Shown here: positions 57,282 through 64,000 of the stretch, one piece after another | Layout: each line of letters opens with the position of its first letter | How positions within the stretch are numbered: the first letter of the stretch is position 1 | Assembly (NCBI RefSeq): GCF_002105755.1 | Contig: NZ_CP020821.1 | Span: forward strand, 1,798,001 to 1,862,000 | Length of the DNA stretch: 64,000 nucleotides | Direction: 5' to 3' | Source: Mycobacterium colombiense CECT 3035 | GTDB lineage: Bacteria > Actinomycetota > Actinomycetes > Mycobacteriales > Mycobacteriaceae | Notes under the pieces: model-generated | What the model was told of the DNA's origin: nothing | Database searches by the model: none | Seen by the model: the letters and a program-made list of their open reading frames with translations, nothing else | Made by a program: the position numbers and the translations under genes

Positions 57282-60200
57282 TCAGAACGTCCCGCCCTCG
57301 GGAATCACCACGGGCGCACCGCCGTCGAGCACCGGCCCGCCCGCCGCGGCGCCGGCCGCCAGCGCCTCGGCCTCGTGCTGGATCAGGTTGATCAGCGCGC
57401 CGGTGGCCGCGTACACGTCGGGCGCCAGGTCGCGGAACATTGGCGTGTTCGACGCGGTGGTCCGGGTCGGCACCGTCGTGAACGCCCCACCCGGGGTCGC
57501 CCCGGCCATGTCCGCCGGAAGGTATTGCGCCGCAACGTCGCGGATGGTGGTCAACCATTCGACGGCCGCCGCGGCGCGCTCGTCGGCGGTTTGGGCCTCG
57601 GCGATTCCCGGCACCCGAGACTGCACACCGGGTGCGCTCGCAACGCCTTGCAGGAATTCGCGCAACAGCCCTTGCGCCGACAACGCGACGATCCCGCTGG
57701 CGGGGTCTTGGGAGTGCGCGTCGTAGAGCTCACGCAGCACGCTGTAGGGCCGCAGCGATCGCATCACCGGCGGCTCGTGCGACTGCGCGATGGCCAGCAG
57801 GATCGATTCCAGCACCGCGGGCAACCAGTCGTAGGGGGCGTGGAACGCCGACGGCGGCGTCAGCAGCGGGTTCGGGAAGTTCAGCCACTGCCCGCTGTCG
57901 GCGTCGTAGATCCGCACCGGCTCGGTGAACGGGGACGCCGGGATCTGGATGCGGCCCAGCAGCTGGCCGACGAACCAGCCGCCGGTCATGGCGAATCGCT
58001 GCTCGTCGGTCATCGGCAGCGACGCCGAAAGTGGCCGGGAGCGACGGTATTTCCAGAAGGCGCCGCGCCCGGGCCCCGCGGTCTGCGCCCACTGCTGGGC
58101 GGCGGGCTTGAGCACCGAGTCGAACGCCAGCGGCGAATAGTTGGGATAGGACCCGAAGATGTCGATGCGGGTCACGCTGTCCTCGTCGGACAGCGAGCGC
58201 CCGTAGTTGTCCTTCGTCGCCTGGTCGATGCGCGGATTGTTGCGGATGACTTCGAACAGTTCCCGGTCGACCGGTTGACCGGCGAACGGAATCTCGGAGA
58301 ACTTGTAGCGGTATTCGGTCTGCTGGCCGGGGTGGACCCGCTGCAGCGCTTGGTCGTTGACGCTGGCCAGCGGTCGCGCCAGCGACAGCGCCTCGGCGAA
58401 CTTGGTGGCGATGTCGCGGCGGCGCGCCACCAGCTCCGACTCCGACGCCCCGGCACCCTGCACGTAGTCGCGCAGCGACACCTTGCAGAATTCGGCGAAC
58501 GACTCCCCGGGCCGCTCGACGTAGAGCCTGGCCCTGCGCAGCAATTCCACTGGCCGGGTGTGGATGTCGAACTGGGCGATCGACGGCACCCGCGCGCGGC
58601 CGGTCTCCGGGTCGGTGCCCAGCGCCCGGGTGACCCACGTGGCGGTGCGTTCGATCAGCCCGCCGGGCGCGGCGACGCCACCGGTGGTCTGCCATTCCCC
58701 GAGGATCACCCGCGTGGTCGCCTCCTCGATCGCCGACTGCAACGGGATCATGGCGTTGGCACCGGCCACCGCCTTCGGCAGGTCGGCCTCGTAGCGTCCC
58801 TTGAAGGCGGTCGAATTGATCAGCAGCACTTCGTTGTTCGCCTCGGCGAACCGGCTGGGCACCAGTTCGTCGGCGTCCGCCGGCCAGGCCGCATACTGAT
58901 CGGTGGCCAACCGCGCGAGGCCCACGTCGGTAGGCGGCTCCGAGCGGGCGATCTCCAGCTGAACCATCGCCTCGCTGAGGCGATCACGCAGCGGCACCAG
59001 CAATTCCACGCCCAGCACCCGCATCACGTCGGCGATCCGGGCGGCGGTGTCGGCGAACAGCTGACGACGCACCGTCGCGCGGAAGCCGTCCACCACGGCC
59101 GCCACGATCTGGTCGGTGTTGGTCATCACCCCGTGCAGCGATTTCAGCCCGGCGTCCACCTGCGGCGAGATCGCCACGATGTCGGGCGGGCCCATGTTGC
59201 CCAGCTGCGCGACCCCCGCGGTGAGTTGGTCGTCGATGTGCCGGCGGAGCTGGTCGACGACTTCCCGCGCGAAGGGCAATCCCAGCGAGGCGACGGCCGC
59301 GCCGACCACCTTGTCCAGCCGGGCGGCGAAGTCCTGGTGCCACTGAAAAGCCATGGCGTAGGCTGCATCCGCACACGCGCGGGCCAACTCGGCGCGCCGA
59401 TTGTGCACGGCCTGCCGCATGGTCGGCACCCACTGTTCGGCGGCGACGCCTTCCGGGTTCGGCAGGTGGTTGCGCAGCTGCCGGTCGATCAGGTTGTTGA
59501 CCGTGGCGGCGACGGTGTCGGCGGTGAACGCCTCGGTGCCGATCCAGCGGCCCAGCTGGCTCACCCGGGTCTGCTCGTCACCGGCGCTGGGCGGCAACCC
59601 CAATTCGCCGCAGAGCGCGGCCCATTGGCTGGACAGCAGCGAGTCCAATTGTTCGGTGCTCGACGCCGGATTGCCCTTCTGCATGTGGCCGTCGAGCAGC
59701 TTGTCGACGCAGCTGCGGGCCAGCCGCTGGGCGGCGTATTCGGCGTAGCGGTCGCGGCCCATGCTCAGGCTGGAGAAGCCATAGGTACCCCAGGGCAACA
59801 CATCCCAGGACGAGATGCCCCAGCCCAGCAGGTCGCGATCGCCCACCGGCGACGCGGTGTTGCCCAGGTCGTAGGCGACGAACTGGTCGCTGGCCCGGCC
59901 GCTCATCATCAGCCCGGCCAGCCCACGCGCCAGTCCGCGGTACACCGCGTACTGCGAGCCGTCGCCGAACAGGGTGCGGTCGGCGCCGATGTAGCGGCCC
60001 ACCGGGAAGACCCGCGCGAACGGAATCGGTTCGCCCTCGCCGTGATGGTGGCCCAGCGCGCGCAGGATCCGCACGTCGTGTTCGCGGGCCGCGCCGGATT
60101 GGCTGGCCACGATCTCGCCGAGCATCGCCAACGCGTTCGCCCGCACGCCGATGATGGCGCTCTGGGGCAACGAGTCGAAGATGTCGGGTGTCACCATGAA

Positions 60201-60827
60201 TACGCCCATCAATCGGGGATCCAGGCCGGTGACCAAGGTCAGCAGGCGGCACACGTCCAGCGCCATCGACGCGCCCGCACCGCCGGCCATCGAGGACACC
60301 ACCAACACCAGCGGCGGTTCGTTCGGGTCGAAGCGCCCCATGCCCGGCACGTCGACCGTCGACATCTCCGAAACGGTCTCGACGCGAAACAGCGTGTCCC
60401 AGGCGGCCTGTAGCCGGGCGTGGATCTCGGCGGCCTTACTCAGGGTGATCATGCGCCCGATCGCCCGGTACTGCCCCGCGCCGGCCGAGATCGGGATCGA
60501 CACCTCCTGCGGGTTGCGGGGCGCCCAGGTGGCGATGGTGTCCAGCGCCGATTCGGCCGCCAGCCGCTGCGACAGCGCACCGTCGAGCACGGCGTAGCTG
60601 CTGCCCTGCGGTCCGCAGCCGACGTAGCTGCCGCCCTGGGCGGGGACGTTCGCCAGCCCCTCCGGGCCCGACTCGGCGGCGCTCGGCACGTCGATATGGA
60701 CGAATTGCCAACCGGCCAACAGCTTTTCGATCCCAGCGGTGTGCAGTTCGGAGCGCAACTGGTCCATCATCAGAGACAGCGTGGCACCACCGGAGCCACC
60801 GCAGCCCACTACCAGGAATCGTCGCAT
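57282..60827 (-). CDS. Tubulin-like GTPase domain protein
   Basis: An 1181-residue protein that begins with a Rossmann nucleotide loop FLVVGCGGSGGATLSLMMDQ (8-14 glycine run) and has VVSSMAGGAGASMALDVCRL at 171-195, where AGGAGAS (181-187) corresponds to the tubulin/FtsZ GGGTGTG signature. This matches the bacterial Tubulin_2-type proteins seen in conflict-type operons. The rest is long helical and mixed domains without transmembrane segments (FRVETVSEM, DFAARLDKVVGAAVASLGLP, GRYEADLPKAVAGANAMIPL). ATG 60827 shares a base with the previous stop (TGATG). GTP binding or polymerisation is predicted, not shown. Confidence 0.8.
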   Translation of the reverse strand: MRRFLVVGCGGSGGATLSLMMDQLRSELHTAGIEKLLAGWQFVHIDVPSAAESGPEGLANVPAQGGSYVGCGPQGSSYAVLDGALSQRLAAESALDTIATWAPRNPQEVSIPISAGAGQYRAIGRMITLSKAAEIHARLQAAWDTLFRVETVSEMSTVDVPGMGRFDPNEPPLVLVVSSMAGGAGASMALDVCRLLTLVTGLDPRLMGVFMVTPDIFDSLPQSAIIGVRANALAMLGEIVASQSGAAREHDVRILRALGHHHGEGEPIPFARVFPVGRYIGADRTLFGDGSQYAVYRGLARGLAGLMMSGRASDQFVAYDLGNTASPVGDRDLLGWGISSWDVLPWGTYGFSSLSMGRDRYAEYAAQRLARSCVDKLLDGHMQKGNPASSTEQLDSLLSSQWAALCGELGLPPSAGDEQTRVSQLGRWIGTEAFTADTVAATVNNLIDRQLRNHLPNPEGVAAEQWVPTMRQAVHNRRAELARACADAAYAMAFQWHQDFAARLDKVVGAAVASLGLPFAREVVDQLRRHIDDQLTAGVAQLGNMGPPDIVAISPQVDAGLKSLHGVMTNTDQIVAAVVDGFRATVRRQLFADTAARIADVMRVLGVELLVPLRDRLSEAMVQLEIARSEPPTDVGLARLATDQYAAWPADADELVPSRFAEANNEVLLINSTAFKGRYEADLPKAVAGANAMIPLQSAIEEATTRVILGEWQTTGGVAAPGGLIERTATWVTRALGTDPETGRARVPSIAQFDIHTRPVELLRRARLYVERPGESFAEFCKVSLRDYVQGAGASESELVARRRDIATKFAEALSLARPLASVNDQALQRVHPGQQTEYRYKFSEIPFAGQPVDRELFEVIRNNPRIDQATKDNYGRSLSDEDSVTRIDIFGSYPNYSPLAFDSVLKPAAQQWAQTAGPGRGAFWKYRRSRPLSASLPMTDEQRFAMTGGWFVGQLLGRIQIPASPFTEPVRIYDADSGQWLNFPNPLLTPPSAFHAPYDWLPAVLESILLAIAQSHEPPVMRSLRPYSVLRELYDAHSQDPASGIVALSAQGLLREFLQGVASAPGVQSRVPGIAEAQTADERAAAAVEWLTTIRDVAAQYLPADMAGATPGGAFTTVPTRTTASNTPMFRDLAPDVYAATGALINLIQHEAEALAAGAAAGGPVLDGGAPVVIPEGGTF

Positions 60828-63800
60828 CAGGTGCCCTCTCCGAACGGGTCGAATGGTTCTGGGTCAAATCGATAGGAGGGCTGTGTCGCCTCGGTCGGCG
60901 GGAGCGCGGACGGCTTGCCCTCGCCCCGCTCGCCGCCCTCGTCGCGTTCTTCGCGCTGGCCGTGCTCGTCATACCGGTAGCCCGAGGCCATCGTGTCGTC
61001 CTGGCGCGGTATGGGTTCGGGGATCGGCCGCTCCTGCGTCTCCGCCTCGTTGAACCCCGGCGGCACCGATCCCGTCGTCACGGGCGGCGGCGCAACGGGT
61101 TTGGCTGCCGCGAAGGAGGCGGGCGCCGCTGCGGGTGCGCCCCCGAATGGCGAATCGCCCCCGCCGCCAAAGGGATCGTCTCCGGCCGGGCCGGCCACGA
61201 TGCCGGCGGGCGTGTCACCGAACGGGGAAGCCGTCTCGCCCGGCGCCGCGAACGGCGCCGTCATGCCGGCCTGTACGGCGCGCAGCCGCAACCCGGTGAG
61301 CAGGTCGGGCAGTCGCTGCGCGACGTCTTCGTAGAGCCGCTCCCGCGCGAGGGTGTCGGTGGTTCCGGCCACCAACAGCAGTACCTCGGCGGCGTTCTCG
61401 GGCCCGTACGGGTTGTGCAGCAGCACCCAGGTGTTGTGCACCGCCAGCGGCAGCACAGCGCGCAGACCGGTTTTGTCCGATCCGGGTAGCTTGGACCCGA
61501 CGCTGACGACGCCCTCGGCGTTGACGACCACGTGGCCGGATCCGAACGGGCTGCGCCCCATCACGACCGAGAGATTCACCCCGGCCACCGACAGCTCGCG
61601 GGTGCCGCCAGGCGGCAGCCCGGTCACCGGTTGCACCAGATCGGTGTCGGCCATCGCGAACGGCTCGCCGCCGCGCAACACCGCGTCGTGGTCGACCTCC
61701 ACCGGGATGCGTTCGGCCAGCAGCGGATTGTCGGGGATCTTGCTGACCCACCACTTCGACGCGTACAGCAGCGCCAACGGGATTCCGGGACCCAGCAGCA
61801 GCGCGGCGATGAGCACCAAAATGAAGTTGGTGGTGTTGAGCGGGTTGATCATCGACGCCGTGAAGGCCACGGGTACGGTCTGCGCGTCGTCCGGGTTGTC
61901 CAGCGTCGAAACGTGGACGGGCACAGTGCCGTTGAGCCCGCCGTGGCCGTTGTGGTCGGTGTGCAGGGTGACCGACAGCTGTGCGGTCTCCCCGGCCTGC
62001 ACCTTCAGGCAGTGCTGGCCCGAATTCATCGGCGAACCGACATGCGGCGTGCCGATGCCGTCGGGGGCGCCCGACACCGTCGCGGCATCGGTGTCGCTGA
62101 TCCAGGCGCAGCCCGGGCCGGTGATGTTCAGCGTCGCCGTCGCCCCCTTGGCTCCCTCGACCGTGCCGAAATCGATGCGCTCACCGGGGGTGGGCAGACC
62201 GACCTTGGGCAGAATCTGCACGGGCACATCGACTTCCTGCGGCGACAGCTGGGTGCCGGCGATGGGCCCGCCGTTCAGGTCGGTGGTGTCCGCGGTGGTG
62301 ATCACCAGCGACATCCGCAGCGTCGCGTGCCCCGGGGCGACCTTGGTCAGGTCGGCGTCGACGGGTTTGGCGATGTCGTCTTTGCCCGCCGCGGTCAGCA
62401 GCGGAATCGGCGCGGCGCCGTCGGGACCCAGCGAGGCCGACATAGTGGCCGAGCCGGCCAGGTCGGCCGGGGCCATCGGCTTGCCTTGGCCGTCAACCAA
62501 ACCGAAGACCAGGCCCTTGAGTGTCTGGCCGCTGTGCCACGCGACCTTCTCGCCGCCCGTCAGCGCCGGGAAGATGTCGGTGGTGATGTGAATGCTGACC
62601 TTGGACACCGCGTCCGGGTGCTGGCCGGTGGTGTCGACGTAGACGATCGCCCACTGCCCGGCCCAGTGCGGCGCGTTGCCGTTCTGCAGCGAGATCGTCT
62701 GCGCCGATTCGGATTGCCATTGATAGTTCACCGACACGCCGTCGACGTTGACGTTTTGGGCGCCGTCCTTTTTGGGCAGCGGCAGGGTCTGCCCGGTCGG
62801 GGCGACGAGGTAGGGCTCGACGCCGGGCACGCCGCCGGAGCCCAGGATGTTGACCTCTTTGATGGACCGGTCGAGCACGAAGTTGTGCCGCGCCTCCGGG
62901 CACACCTTGATCTGGCACACCCCGCCCTGGTCGGTCACGCCGGGGTCGGGGTTGAGGGCGTCGAATGCGAACAGCATGTCGTCGATGTTGGCGACGGGAA
63001 AGAAGTCGCCGGGCACCGGATCCATGATGGCGCCGCACGCCATGCCCTGCAGTCCCTTGCCGGTGCTGATCGCCGACATCACGTTGAAGTCGCCGGGAGT
63101 CTGCTTGGCGCCCAACCCGATTCCCAACATGATGATGTTGCTCGACCGCAGCTGGTCGGCCAGGCCGCTGGGCCGGCAGATGGACTGCACGGCCTTCTGG
63201 GTGGTGTCGGGGATTCCGTTCGGTGAGTCCAGCGGGACCCCGTCGGCGTAGGGCTTGGTCACCGGGCGGGCGGTGAAGTCGATCATGCCGTCGGAGAACC
63301 AGGCGATGGCCTGGCAGCGCTGCCCCTTGCCGGCGGCCCCGCCGTGGTTGGTCAGCGCCTGCCGGGCGCCGTCGAGGGCCAGCCAGTAGTCGGTGTCGAT
63401 GCCCGTGTTCTTCTTGGCGATCGGATCCAGCGAGGCGCCGACGCTGCCGGCGGTCGATCCGGTGAGCTGGGTCCAATCATGTTCGGGGACATAGGTATCG
63501 GAGAACCCGGCGACGGCGACGTCGAGGTGTGCGCTCACCCGGTCGGCGTACTTGCCCAGCGTCTGCACCAGGTAGCGGGCGGCCTGTACCCGCGCGGCCT
63601 GCGGGTCGGTCTGCTGCAGGCTGCTCGACTCGTCGAACAACAGCAGCAGATCACCGGCCTTCTGCGAGGCCAGGCAGGCCCCGAATCGGCTGGCCCCCGG
63701 CGAGCCGGTCGCCGACGCGACCGGCGCCCACCCGACCAGGTTCAGCACCACCACCAAAGAAGCGGCCGCGGCCACCCGCGCCAGTACGGCAAGACCGTTG

Positions 63801-63832
63801 CGGCCGCGAGGTATTCGAGCAGATTGGGCCAC
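60827..63832 (-). CDS. Secreted/anchored von Willebrand factor A protein
   Basis: A 1001-residue protein starting at GTG 63832, which shares one base with the previous stop (TAGTG). Signal/anchor segment LARVAAAASLVVVLNLVGWA (18-37), then a vWA domain with intact MIDAS Asp67-x-Ser-x-Ser (LLLLFDESSSLQQ) and WFSDGMIDF. Several beta-rich modules with Cys pairs follow (QGGVCQIKVCPEARHNFVLD; GPGCAWISDTDAA). A transmembrane helix is near residue 677 (NFILVLIAALLLGPGIPLAL), then a cytosolic part and a disordered tail rich in Pro, Gly and Glu with PFG repeats (DDPFGGGGDSPFGG), echoing the PFG N-termini of the sensor array. It probably senses or binds something at the cell surface and signals inward. 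Upstream frame to 63850 is possible. Confidence 0.8.
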   Translation of the reverse strand: MAQSARIPRGRNGLAVLARVAAAASLVVVLNLVGWAPVASATGSPGASRFGACLASQKAGDLLLLFDESSSLQQTDPQAARVQAARYLVQTLGKYADRVSAHLDVAVAGFSDTYVPEHDWTQLTGSTAGSVGASLDPIAKKNTGIDTDYWLALDGARQALTNHGGAAGKGQRCQAIAWFSDGMIDFTARPVTKPYADGVPLDSPNGIPDTTQKAVQSICRPSGLADQLRSSNIIMLGIGLGAKQTPGDFNVMSAISTGKGLQGMACGAIMDPVPGDFFPVANIDDMLFAFDALNPDPGVTDQGGVCQIKVCPEARHNFVLDRSIKEVNILGSGGVPGVEPYLVAPTGQTLPLPKKDGAQNVNVDGVSVNYQWQSESAQTISLQNGNAPHWAGQWAIVYVDTTGQHPDAVSKVSIHITTDIFPALTGGEKVAWHSGQTLKGLVFGLVDGQGKPMAPADLAGSATMSASLGPDGAAPIPLLTAAGKDDIAKPVDADLTKVAPGHATLRMSLVITTADTTDLNGGPIAGTQLSPQEVDVPVQILPKVGLPTPGERIDFGTVEGAKGATATLNITGPGCAWISDTDAATVSGAPDGIGTPHVGSPMNSGQHCLKVQAGETAQLSVTLHTDHNGHGGLNGTVPVHVSTLDNPDDAQTVPVAFTASMINPLNTTNFILVLIAALLLGPGIPLALLYASKWWVSKIPDNPLLAERIPVEVDHDAVLRGGEPFAMADTDLVQPVTGLPPGGTRELSVAGVNLSVVMGRSPFGSGHVVVNAEGVVSVGSKLPGSDKTGLRAVLPLAVHNTWVLLHNPYGPENAAEVLLLVAGTTDTLARERLYEDVAQRLPDLLTGLRLRAVQAGMTAPFAAPGETASPFGDTPAGIVAGPAGDDPFGGGGDSPFGGAPAAAPASFAAAKPVAPPPVTTGSVPPGFNEAETQERPIPEPIPRQDDTMASGYRYDEHGQREERDEGGERGEGKPSALPPTEATQPSYRFDPEPFDPFGEGT

Positions 63833-64000
63833 TACAACGTCCCTGCCCACAGCGCGATCTGCCAGGCCCCCACGGCGATCCCCACCAGGCAGACGGCCAG
63901 CACCACCCAGTACAGCGTCGAGGTCCAGGTGGGCGCCGAATAGATCGCCTCGGTGCGGCGCCGGGTATCGACCCGGCTGAAGACCGCCAGCGCGCCGATC
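63832..64000 (-). CDS. Membrane protein, C-terminal end (cut by window edge)
   Basis: The last 55 codons of a minus-strand gene ending at TAG 63834-63832. The visible part contains FSRVDTRRRTEAIYSAPTWT and a transmembrane helix WVVLAVCLVGIAVGAWQIAL, ending WAGTL. Its stop overlaps the vWA start, so it is the upstream cistron of the same operon. The operon therefore continues beyond the window. No family can be assigned from this piece. Confidence 0.7.
   Translation of the reverse strand, partial: IGALAVFSRVDTRRRTEAIYSAPTWTSTLYWVVLAVCLVGIAVGAWQIALWAGTL

Overview
The window is high-GC actinobacterial DNA from a Mycobacterium. The first two thirds follow the M. tuberculosis gene order from cobC to cyp124 (roughly Rv2231c to Rv2266), including the FAS-II mycolate operon. 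Accessory genes absent from M. tuberculosis point to a non-tuberculous species, perhaps of the M. avium complex; the species is inference.

Layout. 1-3.6 kb: cobalamin genes (cobC end, cobD) flanking ptkA-ptpA and a SURF1 gene. 3.7-6.8 kb: a small catabolic-looking set (DUF2236, SDR, VOC protein, epoxide hydrolase). 6.9-10.2 kb: a proline-rich DUF732 secreted protein, tRNA-Val, ahpE, a DUF3052 protein and a lipoprotein. 10.4-20.1 kb: aceE, mabR, then fabD-acpM-kasA-kasB-accD6, the malonyl supply and elongation module of mycolic acid synthesis, with a recognisable MabR operator. 20.1-24.4 kb: an accessory four-gene insert (FAD hydroxylase facing a TetR-methyltransferase-amidohydrolase operon). 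24.4-33.5 kb: the conserved glpD, TetR, AGPS-like oxidase, diacylglycerol kinase, DUF3145, beta-lactamase-like, methyltransferase, mscR and MBL genes. 33.6-43 kb: a SABATH-type methyltransferase, an acidic protein behind a predicted SD-masking hairpin, an Hsp70-like membrane protein, an MmpS-like protein with CYP124, a Baeyer-Villiger-type monooxygenase and small genes. 43.2-44.0 kb: a cutinase.

From the right edge to 43,976 every gene lies on the minus strand with overlaps or gaps of a few bases. The apparent operon is at least 20 kb. In transcription order it holds a membrane protein (cut by the edge), a secreted/anchored von Willebrand A protein, a tubulin-like GTPase, a two-helix membrane protein, a fibronectin-III-like protein, a GAP1-N2 protein, a vWA-like protein with an altered metal site, a TRAFAC-type GTPase with zinc fingers, and four tandem DUF4190/PknH-sensor-like membrane proteins. 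This resembles the GTPase-centred, GAP1-containing systems proposed computationally as NTP-dependent conflict (immunity-type) systems. The link to an envelope vWA protein and a sensor array is the most interesting thing here.

Sequence quality. At least seven frame breaks, in six genes, each lie at a short G or C run and are each repaired by adding one base (three additions in the cutinase). This uniform pattern suggests base-calling deletions rather than real pseudogenes. I annotate those genes over their full span and state where the break is.
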